From Patescibacteria group bacterium (lineage in GTDB: Bacteria; Patescibacteriota; Microgenomatia; UBA1400; MFAQ01), in contig CALRDV010000007.1 of the NCBI GenBank assembly GCA_943355005.1, forward strand, positions 1 through 61,799: a stretch of 61,799 bases of DNA. The letters are read 5' to 3'. Under the pieces are notes generated by a model, which saw only the letters and a program-made list of their open reading frames with translations, had not been told where the DNA came from and did no database searches. This document shows positions 15,233 through 23,579 of this stretch, in pieces. The translations under genes were made by a program, and so were the position numbers. Within the stretch, counting starts at the first letter, position 1; each line of letters starts with the position of its first letter.

Positions 15233-17002
15233 CTATTCATTGGTCTTTGGGACATTCATCGTGTATACCTTAACTCCCAGTTGAGCCACTTTTCTTAAAG
15301 CCTCTATTTTAGCTCTCCTCTCCATATCGTAATTTTCAGCATCTTCACCTTCAAGTTTTTGGATACGTTCTCTTATTGCATCACCTCTTGCCACAATAGT
15401 AATCTTTACTTGATCCGGGGTTGAAAAATAACCCACAAAACCCTTTCTTCCAGAAATCGGTGTCGAAGTATTAGTAACAACATCCTTATCTTTGCCGTTT
15501 ACCAAAATAGCTATCTCCTCTGCTACCTTCTTCGCAAAATTAGTTGCCTCTGCAGATAAAGCTTGTTTTTCAATTCTATCAGCTACCTCCCCACTCAAAC
15601 CTGCAGTTCGAGGATCTTTACTCATGATTAATTCCAATGCTGCAGTAACACCTGGATTCCTTGATGCTTCTTCAATGATAGCTTTTCTTGCAGCGGTTCT
15701 TGCGTTTTCTTCTGCTGCTAGCCGAACCCGATCCACCTCCTGTACAGCAAGCAATTTGGCTTCACGTTTCTTGTCCCAAACATCGAGATATTGTTTTCGA
15801 TCCATACTAATCAATTGATTAAACACATTCACGTTAGAATAATCGGTCCAAATACTTTTCATTCTTTGCTGTACAACTTTGTTATTGGTTATTCTTTCGC
15901 TTCGAGAAGTATCCTCCCGTACCTTGTTCCCGGTTGCAAAAGCAGCAAGATCCCCATCTTTTTCATGATCGAACATTAGTGCCATCGCGGAAGCTGCGGA
16001 TTTAACTCTATCTTCCCACCTTCTCAAATTTCCACGACCTGAATCCGGATCCGGTAAGTTCTGTAAATTCCCCTCAATCATCCCCATTGCATACCCCCAC
16101 ACTTTATCTTTATCATCCCCTTCATCCATTTGCCTTCCAATTAGCACAAGAACTTTCGGAAGATCCAGCAAAAAACCTTTCCCGTCACCATCCATATTCG
16201 GTTTGCCGTCTAAAGCTCCTGCTGCCATTTCAATAGCACTCTTAACTTGTTCAACAGTGACAGTGCATTTAAGTTTCGCATTTATTTCTTCCGACAACAT
16301 GACTGGACTCATATTCACAGTGGCATACTCATTTGTCACTATATCAGTAACAAATTTCTTATACCCGGATCTTTCTGCTTTAGCCGTATTAAGAGTTTGT
16401 TTTTGTTCAGTGCTTAGTTCTTTTCCTTTTTCATCAAGAAGCACATCAATCATTTTTTCTACCGAAGGACTGTTAAAGGGAACCCCCTTCTCTGTTTTTG
16501 ATGGAGCCTTAGCAACTTCATCAATAACTTTTACCATGTACCCCTCTGCATAATATTTAGCATTTGGTATTTTTTCCAAAATTAAAGCCCCTAAGTTTAG
16601 TTTATCCGCACTTGGGATAAAAGCTCCCATTCTTATTAGCATTGAAGCGGCAATATAAGGACTGGCCTCATCACCATTATCCAGTTTTTTCAGAATAGTA
16701 CTGACCACCTTCTCCGGCAAAGCAGCGCCTTTAACTTCTTCATATTGATCACTAATAGCTTTTTCGAGCTTGCTTTCAGCTCCTATCGCTCTTTCTATTA
16801 TTTTTGCACCCAAAGCCTCCTCTTGAGATCTTTTTGGTTCCGGTCCAACTTCAACACCTAAATTTGTTTTTGCCACGACAACTTGTCTGTCCCACTCAGA
16901 CTTTCTCTTATCATAAGCAGCACTTTGCTCCAACAAAGAGTCAATTTTTTGAACATTAGCTGGCCTTTCGCCTGGCGTTGGCGCAATCTCAGGGGTAGTC
17001 AT
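15233..17002 (-). CDS. Hypothetical large helical cytosolic protein
   Basis: A 589-residue protein. The frame opens at 17053, but the ATG at 17002 is preceded by AGGA at a good distance and gives the hydrophilic start MTTPEIAPTPGE, so it is preferred over a hydrophobic extension. No signal peptide or membrane segment. A charged helical stretch lies near residues 420-450 (EVDRVRLAAEENARTAARKA). I recognise no family. It is probably co-transcribed with the HAD-like and 523-residue genes downstream. Confidence 0.75.
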   Translation of the reverse strand: MTTPEIAPTPGERPANVQKIDSLLEQSAAYDKRKSEWDRQVVVAKTNLGVEVGPEPKRSQEEALGAKIIERAIGAESKLEKAISDQYEEVKGAALPEKVVSTILKKLDNGDEASPYIAASMLIRMGAFIPSADKLNLGALILEKIPNAKYYAEGYMVKVIDEVAKAPSKTEKGVPFNSPSVEKMIDVLLDEKGKELSTEQKQTLNTAKAERSGYKKFVTDIVTNEYATVNMSPVMLSEEINAKLKCTVTVEQVKSAIEMAAGALDGKPNMDGDGKGFLLDLPKVLVLIGRQMDEGDDKDKVWGYAMGMIEGNLQNLPDPDSGRGNLRRWEDRVKSAASAMALMFDHEKDGDLAAFATGNKVREDTSRSERITNNKVVQQRMKSIWTDYSNVNVFNQLISMDRKQYLDVWDKKREAKLLAVQEVDRVRLAAEENARTAARKAIIEEASRNPGVTAALELIMSKDPRTAGLSGEVADRIEKQALSAEATNFAKKVAEEIAILVNGKDKDVVTNTSTPISGRKGFVGYFSTPDQVKITIVARGDAIRERIQKLEGEDAENYDMERRAKIEALRKVAQLGVKVYTMNVPKTNE

Positions 17003-17163
17003 GTAACTTATCCTACCACAAAGGGACCCAGGCAGAATCAGGAAACTAATCAACTTTCCATTTTGTCCACCTTTTGTCCAGCAAACTTATACCAGCTATA
17101 GGATAATAACCCCAGTCAAACATTGACAATTCAACCACGATCAGCCACCCCAAGGAGGTAGCA

Positions 17164-17733
17164 ATGAACTTCAGACCATGCACCAAGTGCAGTTTCCCGG
17201 TCTACGAGGGCGAGAAACGCTGTTCCAACTGCGGCAAAAGCCTGAATAGCCACAAAATGGTCATTCCTGTTCTTGTGATGTTCCTTTCGGTCTTATGTCT
17301 ATGGATTGGATTTTCGCTTCAACAAAGCGCCGATTCAACCAAGATCTCCAAAACCGAAACGATCCAATCCACAACTACAGCCACAACCACTCCAACCTCA
17401 GCACCCGCCACCCAACCCTCCCCCATGCCCTCACCAACGCTAGAACCCGAGTTTCCCAATCCTTCAGGTGATGGCTGGGTCCCCCTTACCAAGGTTGACC
17501 TACTCTACGCACGAAGCCAAGATTGCTGGTTTTTCGATTCCGGCTCTCTTATAGCCTGTGCGGGACAAAAAGTGGAGTTATACGTTCGGTATGGTTATTG
17601 GCACATTGCCTGGGTAAACCCGGACAATACCACCAACTACACCGAAATCACTCCAGGCCAAATTATTACTGTATACATTCCTGCCGACGCAGTCGATGTC
17701 TACTTTGGTACTTTGCGCCCTTCCAAACCCTAA
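17164..17733 (+). CDS. Zinc-ribbon membrane protein with extracellular Thr/Pro stalk
   Basis: A 189-residue protein. Residues 6-27 form a zinc ribbon (CTKC...CSNCGKS), followed by a membrane segment at about 35-54 (VIPVLVMFLSVLCLWIGFSL), a Thr/Pro/Ser stalk at about 65-95 and an outer domain of about 90 residues with two cysteines (QDCWFF and IACAG). The zinc ribbon would sit inside the cell. AAGGAGG lies a few bases before the ATG, a stronger ribosome site than most genes here. It is a single-gene unit ending at the 17755 terminator. Function unknown. Confidence 0.8.
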   Translation: MNFRPCTKCSFPVYEGEKRCSNCGKSLNSHKMVIPVLVMFLSVLCLWIGFSLQQSADSTKISKTETIQSTTTATTTPTSAPATQPSPMPSPTLEPEFPNPSGDGWVPLTKVDLLYARSQDCWFFDSGSLIACAGQKVELYVRYGYWHIAWVNPDNTTNYTEITPGQIITVYIPADAVDVYFGTLRPSKP

Positions 17734-17754
17734 TCGGATAATACCGATATTCAT

Positions 17755-17783
17755 CAGCCCGACTACGTCGGGCTGTTTTTTTT
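17755..17783 (+). terminator. Rho-independent terminator
   Basis: Hairpin CAGCCCGAC-tac-GTCGGGCTG followed by eight T. It ends the zinc-ribbon gene; its last bases overlap the stop of the convergent methyltransferase gene. Confidence 0.9.
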
Positions 17784-18456
17784 ATTTCTTCCCCTTTTTC
17801 ATCTTTACTACCCAGGAGGATTTTGCCGTTTCCGGATGAGTAACTTTTCTGGCCTCTACGATTTCGAGTAGCTTAGAAACTTGCAAATCTTCTTTGGCCC
17901 ATCCTTTTTGCAGTTTAGTCCATAACGTCTTTGCCTTATCCGCTTCTTTCCCTTCCCAAGTCTCCAAAAGCTTTTCCACTCCCACACAGCCTCTCAATTT
18001 TTCCATATGTTCTCCAAGCGAATCTTTCATCGAGTCGGGTGTCGGCACTACCAGAGTAACTTCACCACCGTCGACCAGAATCCTTTCTACTTCCAGAAGC
18101 ATATCCTCCAAATCAATCGGCTCGAAGGGGTAAAGACAAACCATCACGTCTACAGATTTCGGAGCAATAGGTAGATTTTGAACTTCTCCGGCGAGCATTC
18201 CCGCTCTAATTTTTTTATTCCGAAGCATTCTTTCCCAAATCTCCATACCAAAGACTTTTTCCCCAAATTTATTTCGCAGATGGGGCATTACCGATCCTGG
18301 ACCCACTCCTAGCTCCAAGACCCTCTTGCCATCCGAATTAGGATACTTACCAAGAATATCTTCTATGTACACCTCGACGATTCCTGTTATCGGTACTAGA
18401 GCCGACCTTTCACTATACTGTCCGACTCCCAAATGAATTTCAGGTGTATTTGGCAT
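17782..18456 (-). CDS. Class I SAM-dependent methyltransferase
   Basis: A 224-residue protein. Motif I is VLELGVGPGSV near residue 45, the acidic loop is VFGMEIWERML near 68, then SVDVMVCLYPFEPI near 102 and the post-motif GGEVTLVVPTP near 130. This is the UbiE/Methyltransf_11 pattern. The substrate cannot be told. The C-terminal 60 residues are basic and helical. A 50-residue gene lies 5 nt upstream on the same strand and is probably co-transcribed. Confidence 0.8.
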   Translation of the reverse strand: MPNTPEIHLGVGQYSERSALVPITGIVEVYIEDILGKYPNSDGKRVLELGVGPGSVMPHLRNKFGEKVFGMEIWERMLRNKKIRAGMLAGEVQNLPIAPKSVDVMVCLYPFEPIDLEDMLLEVERILVDGGEVTLVVPTPDSMKDSLGEHMEKLRGCVGVEKLLETWEGKEADKAKTLWTKLQKGWAKEDLQVSKLLEIVEARKVTHPETAKSSWVVKMKKGKK

Positions 18457-18461
18457 TAGGA

Positions 18462-18614
18462 TTATTTGTCCTCGCCCTTCACGTCTTTTAAGTATGCTTT
18501 AAATTCTTCCCAAACTTTTTTCCAATCACCACCGGCGGCTTCAATTTCTTTGAATATCATCTCCACATCCACCAGGATTTGATCTTCCTTTACTATCATC
18601 TTTGTTTTAGCCAT
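18462..18614 (-). CDS. Small acidic/basic hypothetical protein (50 aa)
   Basis: ATG at 18614 to TAA at 18462: MAKTKMIVKEDQILVDVEMI then a charged helical half with two Trp residues. It ends 5 nt before the methyltransferase start and has no membrane segment. The tight spacing and balanced composition support a real gene. No family recognised. Confidence 0.65.
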   Translation of the reverse strand: MAKTKMIVKEDQILVDVEMIFKEIEAAGGDWKKVWEEFKAYLKDVKGEDK

Positions 18615-18676
18615 ATTTATTTTAATTTTAATTAACTGCTAATCTATATCATACAACCTCACTACCCCTCTTTACC

Positions 18677-18702
18677 GGAAGCGAGCCCGCAGGCTCGCTT
18701 CC
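18677..18702. repeat. Perfect palindrome, intergenic
   Basis: GGAAGCGAGCC-cgca-GGCTCGCTTCC between the small gene and the ribosomal protein S1 gene. There is no T run on either side, so it is more likely a palindromic repeat than a terminator, though it could protect mRNA ends. Confidence 0.7.
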
Positions 18703-18711
18703 CAACCACCA

Positions 18712-19839
18712 CTATTTGTATGCTACGGGCACTTCCGTAAGCACTACACCTAGTGACATCCTTCGAGCCTTGACATCCAAGTTCTCGACGAACACTTCCA
18801 CTTTATCTCCGACCTTAAATTCTTTATCGGCTGGTTTCTTGGAAATATGAATTAAACCATCTATACCTTTATCGAAGTTTACGAAGATTCCGTAAGGAGC
18901 GATTCTAAAGACCTTGCCGGAGTGTTTGGTTCCAATGGCAAACTTGGTTTCAATCTCGGACCATGGATCTCCACTCATCTGTTTGATAGACAAGTTAAGT
19001 TTCCCGACAGCCTTATCAATTCCAATTACCTGTACATGTACTTCTTGACCAACCTTGAACATGACATTTGGATCCTCGACCTTCTCCCATGAGATTTCGG
19101 AGATATGGATTAGTCCTTCGACCTTAGCAACCTCATCTGTACCCTTCATAGGCACATTGACGGTTACAAAGACTCCAAAAGGCATAATACCGGAGACGGT
19201 TCCTTCAAATTTGTCCCCTACACTGACCATTTCCAAAGCCTCACCTTTTTTGGCCAAAGCCTCAAAGTCCGAAACTAATTTCTCAGAGAAAATAAGTCTG
19301 TTTTGATCCTTATCTACTTCAATCACACGAACCTTAAAAGTCTTATTTAGCAAATCGTCCATGTTTCCCAAGAACTTCTCACCAAACTGGGAGGTAGGCA
19401 CAAATCCGCGAATATCGCCAATTTTGACAACCATTCCACCTTTATTGACTTCAAGACCGGTAACTTCGACTTCCTTCTCCTCATCCATGATCTTCTTAAA
19501 CTTATACCAGCGATTTTCATCGGCAGCCTGTTTCAGAGTTAGGATAATTTGACCTTGATCATTTTCTGGGAACTTGACGTAAGCACTGACTTTTTCGCCT
19601 TCTTTGAGGTCTTTTAGCACATCGTAAGCCTCGGCCAAGTCTTCTCCTGAGACCACACCTTCTGTTTTGGCTCCTATGTCAATCAAGACCATCTTTTTAC
19701 TGATGGCAGTGACTGTACCTTCTACTTTTTGGCCCTTTTTCAAGGCGCCAGGGAAGCTAGAAACTCCCTCCATAAGCTTGTCCATGGCGGACATGCCTCC
19801 TAATTTTTTAATAACATCTGATTTTTGAGTTTTTCCCAT
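18712..19839 (-). CDS. rpsA: Ribosomal protein S1 (four S1 domains)
   Basis: A 375-residue RNA-binding protein with four S1/OB domains at about 33-105, 120-190, 207-283 and 298-368 (GTVTAISKKMVLIDIGAKTE; GMVVKIGDIRGFVPTSQFGE; GTVSGIMPFGVFVTV; GKVFRIAPYGIFVNF). It binds mRNA and helps it onto the 30S subunit. Proteobacterial S1 has six domains; four is common elsewhere. AAGGAA precedes the ATG. Single-gene unit. Confidence 0.9.
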   Translation of the reverse strand: MGKTQKSDVIKKLGGMSAMDKLMEGVSSFPGALKKGQKVEGTVTAISKKMVLIDIGAKTEGVVSGEDLAEAYDVLKDLKEGEKVSAYVKFPENDQGQIILTLKQAADENRWYKFKKIMDEEKEVEVTGLEVNKGGMVVKIGDIRGFVPTSQFGEKFLGNMDDLLNKTFKVRVIEVDKDQNRLIFSEKLVSDFEALAKKGEALEMVSVGDKFEGTVSGIMPFGVFVTVNVPMKGTDEVAKVEGLIHISEISWEKVEDPNVMFKVGQEVHVQVIGIDKAVGKLNLSIKQMSGDPWSEIETKFAIGTKHSGKVFRIAPYGIFVNFDKGIDGLIHISKKPADKEFKVGDKVEVFVENLDVKARRMSLGVVLTEVPVAYK

Positions 19840-19975
19840 TTATCATAAATTCCTTTCTTGTCTTTTAGACTCGTAAATTGTACCACATTTCCAGCCTGAT
19901 TAGGTTCAAACTCGACAACCAATTAGACCGTGATAAAATAAGCTAGTTCACTGACAAAATCAAACAGGAGTCCGT

Positions 19976-20170
19976 ATGCCTAAAAAATTGTTAAACCAGA
20001 AGATCGATCGACTGATCAATAGCTTCATTTCACTCGGCCCGGCCCTCATTGTTCTGGCTGTAGCCACTCAACTTGGTTGCTCCGAAGTAGTTCAGGCCCT
20101 TGTATTTTTCTGTACCCTCTTCGCTTTCATTCTAATCACGAAGAAATTCAAGTTCAACATCCTCAAATAA
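19976..20170 (+). CDS. Small hydrophobic protein (64 aa)
   Basis: One or two membrane segments (about 17-33 and 38-55) between a basic N-terminus and a basic end KKFKFNILK. AGGAG lies 5 nt before the ATG. The next small membrane gene follows after 22 bp, with its own AGGAGG. No family recognised. Confidence 0.65.
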   Translation: MPKKLLNQKIDRLINSFISLGPALIVLAVATQLGCSEVVQALVFFCTLFAFILITKKFKFNILK

Positions 20171-20192
20171 ATTCAGCCCCTTAGGAGGTTCC

Positions 20193-20519
20193 ATGCTCGG
20201 ACACACCATACTTTCTTTTCTTATTTGCGGCCTCGCCTTGGCATTTATCGGTGGCATAGTGCAAGTGATCAGCATCTTTTGGTTAAAAAACCGCAAGGAA
20301 GATTTTACCAGCCTATTCGTCTTTGGACTTTTGGTTGCCCTAACCTCGATACCTGTCGCAGGGTACGTCCTTTCCTTTCTCGCTTCATGTTATCTGATTT
20401 ACCGCGAACATCCCACCTACAAACTCGCAGGCGCAGCTTACCTGCTTGCCCTACTAACCACCTCTTTTATCCTTTATGTTGGCAAGCATGTGGTCTTTAT
20501 AGCCCACATCGGGTGGTAA
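20193..20519 (+). CDS. Small multi-pass membrane protein (108 aa)
   Basis: About three to four membrane segments (7-30, 44-68, 78-100). TTAGGAGG precedes the ATG. It is probably co-transcribed with the 64-residue gene upstream and ends at the 20541 terminator. I cannot assign a function. Confidence 0.7.
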   Translation: MLGHTILSFLICGLALAFIGGIVQVISIFWLKNRKEDFTSLFVFGLLVALTSIPVAGYVLSFLASCYLIYREHPTYKLAGAAYLLALLTTSFILYVGKHVVFIAHIGW

Positions 20520-20540
20520 TCCATAACACTCTTTCAATAA

Positions 20541-20566
20541 CTCCGGCTTCTCGCCGGAGTTTTTTT
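20541..20566 (+). terminator. Rho-independent terminator
   Basis: CTCCGGC-ttct-GCCGGAG followed by seven T. It ends the small membrane operon and abuts the stop of the convergent response regulator. Confidence 0.9.
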
Positions 20567-20933
20567 ACGCCCCTGCGTAATTTCGGATTATATCTACGAC
20601 TTCCATAATCGATAGTTTATCTTTTTGAATAAACTCCACGGCTCCCAAATCCAAGCAAGTTTTCTTGTCCTCCTCGGAGTTCAAAGAAGTTAGTATTATT
20701 ACCGGCACTTTCTTTGTCATTTCGTCGGACTTTAGTCCTTTAAGCGTCTCGAAACCATCTCTATTTGGCATGACCATATCTAGAATAATCACATCAGGTT
20801 TCTCTTTCCGAGTCACCTCCTCCGCGTTTATTCCATCCCCCAAGAATACGGTTTCAAATCCTTCCTTCTTAAGCTTTATTGCATACACTCTGACCAGGAA
20901 CTTATCATCTTCGATCAATAATACTTTTTTCAT
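20565..20933 (-). CDS. Single-domain response regulator (REC)
   Basis: A 122-residue receiver domain. Acidic pair IEDD near 8-10, phospho-acceptor Asp in VIILDMVMP near 52, Thr in IILTS near 81 and Lys in FIQKDK near 104. There is no output domain, so it works by protein contact, as in CheY-like or pilus-control systems. It starts 1 bp after the FMN-binding gene stop at the end of the pilus operon, which suggests a role in pilus control (inference). Confidence 0.9.
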   Translation of the reverse strand: MKKVLLIEDDKFLVRVYAIKLKKEGFETVFLGDGINAEEVTRKEKPDVIILDMVMPNRDGFETLKGLKSDEMTKKVPVIILTSLNSEEDKKTCLDLGAVEFIQKDKLSIMEVVDIIRNYAGA

Positions 20934-20934
20934 A

Positions 20935-21390
20935 TTAGATTATTTGACTAAATTGCTGTTCATTGTGAATAGCTACGTTAGAGAGATCCAGCGCCCTCAT
21001 CCAATCAATTTTAATCTCGTACACCACGTAATCACTTCCCTTTACCTGCAATATCGGTGGCCAAAAATCCTCAACCGTAGTCGTAGACTCGGCCAGTTTA
21101 TCCAGAACAGATTCCAGCTGATTACTATCTGTAACTTCCCTTGTCGCTCCGCTGGCCTGGATTAGCATCTCGTGATTTCTCCATACAGAAAAGCTAATCT
21201 TAGGGTCTATTGCTAGAGATTTAGCCTTAATGGTACTACGGTGTGTAGCGAAGTACATCGTGAAGTCATCATCGATTGCATACAGTAGTACAGTTGCCAC
21301 CGGTCTTTCTGCATTATTAATCGCCGCCGACATAATCCGTTCTTTCCTCAAAAATGCCAACGCCTTGCTTTTGCTGTCTAAATCACTCAT
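20935..21390 (-). CDS. FMN-binding split-barrel (pyridoxamine-5'-phosphate oxidase-like) protein
   Basis: A 151-residue protein. The pattern LRKERIMSAAINNAERPVAT, then YAIDDDFTMYFATHRSTIKA, then FSVWRNHEMLIQASGATREV and a C-terminal Y-x-IKIDWMRAL matches the pyridox_oxase-like split barrel. These proteins bind FMN or F420 or act as simple stress proteins; the true pyridoxine-phosphate oxidase signature is absent. It lies between the pilin and the REC gene on the same strand. Confidence 0.8.
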   Translation of the reverse strand: MSDLDSKSKALAFLRKERIMSAAINNAERPVATVLLYAIDDDFTMYFATHRSTIKAKSLAIDPKISFSVWRNHEMLIQASGATREVTDSNQLESVLDKLAESTTTVEDFWPPILQVKGSDYVVYEIKIDWMRALDLSNVAIHNEQQFSQII

Positions 21391-21477
21391 ATCTTTATGA
21401 TATCACTGTTAAATTTGCTTTACGGTACAAAAACAACCCGATCTTATTCAGGTTGTTATCGTAATATTTTAATATTA

Positions 21478-21981
21478 TTATCTTGAAGCCGAGATTTGAG
21501 CCGTCGCAGATTCGGACGAGCAAGCAGACACGGTCACAATTCCGTTTGCATCCTGAACGATTTTATATCCGGTAATAGCCGCAGTCCCCACTCTTGGATC
21601 TACAGGCATCTTCTTCAAATATGCAGCTAAAGTAGTCGACAAGTCTAGACAAGCAGCAGCAGTTGGTGGTGTCGTGCAGTTAGTGGTGTTACAAAGTGTG
21701 GCGCTAGTACCCAATTGCTTTTCGGTGGTTGTAATACCTGCGGGCACAGTACCGCCGTTATCTACGATAGATTCATGAACAGCCGTCAAAATTGTTTCAA
21801 CATCAGTATATCTTTTACTATCTCTTGCATCTGCAAATCTTTTAACCGGATTCAAAGCTACAAATACCGTTACAGCTAGGATTGAGATAATTAGGATTAC
21901 GATTAATAGTTCAATAAGCGTAAATCCTGCCTGCCGGCCGGCATGGCCTTTTTGTATTCTTTTCATTTTATTTTTTAACAT
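21478..21981 (-). CDS. Type IV major-pilin-like protein
   Basis: A 167-residue prepilin. The cleavage and methylation site is G-FTLIELLIVILIISILAV with Glu at +5, followed by RFADARDSKRYTDVETILTA typical of pilin helix 1. Two Cys pairs lie in the globular part (LCNTTNCTTPPTAAACLD and SACSSE). The leader MLKNKMKRIQKGHAGRQA is longer than usual, and its GHAGRQAG part is encoded by a palindrome (21926-21948), apparently an insertion that left the FTLIE site intact. It is the last pilin of the operon and may be the main subunit. Confidence 0.9.
   Translation of the reverse strand: MLKNKMKRIQKGHAGRQAGFTLIELLIVILIISILAVTVFVALNPVKRFADARDSKRYTDVETILTAVHESIVDNGGTVPAGITTTEKQLGTSATLCNTTNCTTPPTAAACLDLSTTLAAYLKKMPVDPRVGTAAITGYKIVQDANGIVTVSACSSESATAQISASR
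21926..21948. repeat. Class F palindromic repeat in the prepilin leader
   Basis: CCTGCCTGCCGGCCGGCATG, with a relative at 59887-59906 (CCTGCCTGCCAACAGGCTGG). It is translated as GHAGRQAG just before the prepilin cleavage site. Confidence 0.6.
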
Positions 21982-21987
21982 TACTAA

Positions 21988-23202
21988 TTATCTTTTTTCC
22001 GTCCCCACTACTATAACTAAATCATATTTATTATCTTTAGTCAAAGTTTCGGTTTCATTTATTACATAGCCGGAGATGCTTTCTTTTGCCTTATCCTTTA
22101 CGGTCGCTGGAATACTAGTCTTGGCTTGCAAAAATCCACTAATTGTCGCTTCGGCATTCCCGGTATCCACTATTACAAATCCTTCCGCCAGGAGAGTATC
22201 TTTAATTCCTGCCGCCACTCCGGTCACACCACTTCCATTGAGTACTTGAATCGAATACTTACTAAAATCCAACACCACTGTCGTCGGAGTCGGAGTCGTA
22301 GCCGGTGCCGAAACTGTCTTATCGCTCGCTTTCTCGTTTGCTGAGTTAGGTTTACTTCTTTGGTAAGACAAAGAAAACCAACCCACTCCCCCAATTAAAG
22401 TTATCAGAAGTATCACCAATAATATTTTTGACCACTTCTTTGCACTTACCTTATTATCCTCAACCACAGCCACTTCACCTGCAACCGGACCAGTAGTCGC
22501 GCTCTGTGTTCTCACATCAAGATCCACATCCTTAATTAGTTGCAAACTCAATATATCTGCATCTGAGCCTTTATTTTTTTCATTATAAACTTCGTCGTCA
22601 ATTTTAAAGTTCTTATCATCAAGCAATAGAACTTTTGGCTCTGCTTTGAGAGACCACTTAACCTTTGCCAGATCCAGTATCTCCTGATCCTCAACCTCAG
22701 AAAACACAGAATCCACTAAACCTCGGACAGCGAGAACTTTCAGTTTTTCTTGTCCTGACCACTTCACCAGAACAGGAGATTTTTCCAAGATAGACTTTTC
22801 GCCCATCAATATTCCAACAGGAATCAGTATACCCACTTTAATCTTGTTCAGTTTTATCGCTTTAGAAAGTAGATTCAAAAAAGTCATCTCCACTGCCACT
22901 GACTGCACCCAAGCATCTTCTCCGATTTTTACCATTTTCCAGTCAAAGTTTTCATTGCCGATTTCTACCGGGAAAAAGCTCTGAGTTTTTATCTGAATTT
23001 CCTCCCGGCTTAGTATCTCTACCTCACTGGCAGGAAAAGAGCACAAATAACTCACATCATTTCCGAGAACGATACGAAGATCATTAGAATTAATTTTCTC
23101 TGAGTTGGTTTTAAAAATATCAATTAGCTCATCTTCTTTCCAAGGGAAAGCCGAACTCCCAATCCAAACTTTATTTTTTGTAATATAGATAATTTTCTTC
23201 AT
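21988..23202 (-). CDS. PilM/PilN-like pilus assembly protein with LytR_C tail
   Basis: A 404-residue protein. Residues 1-235 are cytosolic and start MKKIIYITKNKVWIGSSAF, resembling the degenerate PilM/GspL-type halves seen in Gram-positive and CPR pilus loci. One membrane segment lies at about 258-278 (ILLVILLITLIGGVGWFSL). A Thr/Pro linker follows, and residues about 312-404 are a LytR_C domain (IQVLNGSGVTGVAAGI; KYDLVIVVG). The start overlaps the PilX-like gene stop by 4 nt. It probably links the cytosolic pilus platform to the cell wall or polymer layer (inference). Confidence 0.7.
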   Translation of the reverse strand: MKKIIYITKNKVWIGSSAFPWKEDELIDIFKTNSEKINSNDLRIVLGNDVSYLCSFPASEVEILSREEIQIKTQSFFPVEIGNENFDWKMVKIGEDAWVQSVAVEMTFLNLLSKAIKLNKIKVGILIPVGILMGEKSILEKSPVLVKWSGQEKLKVLAVRGLVDSVFSEVEDQEILDLAKVKWSLKAEPKVLLLDDKNFKIDDEVYNEKNKGSDADILSLQLIKDVDLDVRTQSATTGPVAGEVAVVEDNKVSAKKWSKILLVILLITLIGGVGWFSLSYQRSKPNSANEKASDKTVSAPATTPTPTTVVLDFSKYSIQVLNGSGVTGVAAGIKDTLLAEGFVIVDTGNAEATISGFLQAKTSIPATVKDKAKESISGYVINETETLTKDNKYDLVIVVGTEKR

Positions 23203-23579
23203 ATCTCCAGCCAGCTATTAATCGTTACAGTTGTAGTTCTAGTCGCCACAACTTTCACACTTTTTGTGTACCCACCCAAAGTTACCGAATAAGTCACATC
23301 CCAATCATTACCCACTTGAGAATTAATTGTAACAGTACAAGTTCCTTCAGGCAAAACGATAGTTCCCGGTATGGAATTATTTTTACTTAATCGGATAAGC
23401 CCATCCTGAGCACATGCATTTACTAGTCCCAGCGCCACTTCACTTTTTGTATCAGCGAGTGCCGATTGAGACTCGTTTATTCCATTAAGAATCACCGAGA
23501 TCCCTATAGTCAAGACTACCGCTCCCACCACCAATACGGTAGATATTGCGACATAACCATTACCTTTTTTTGTCATCAT
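23199..23579 (-). CDS. PilX-like minor pilus protein
   Basis: A 126-residue protein with a short basic leader (MMTKKGNG), hydrophobic helix YVAISTVLVVGAVVLTIGIS and an extracytoplasmic domain with two Cys (NACAQDG; EGTCTV). This fits PilX-type minor pilus proteins, which lack the classical FTLIE motif. It overlaps its neighbours by 4 nt on both sides. Confidence 0.7.
   Translation of the reverse strand: MMTKKGNGYVAISTVLVVGAVVLTIGISVILNGINESQSALADTKSEVALGLVNACAQDGLIRLSKNNSIPGTIVLPEGTCTVTINSQVGNDWDVTYSVTLGGYTKSVKVVATRTTTVTINSWLEI

Noticed and set aside
18677-18702. Terminator between the small gene and rpsA
   Set aside because: A perfect palindrome but without a T run on either strand; recorded as a repeat instead.
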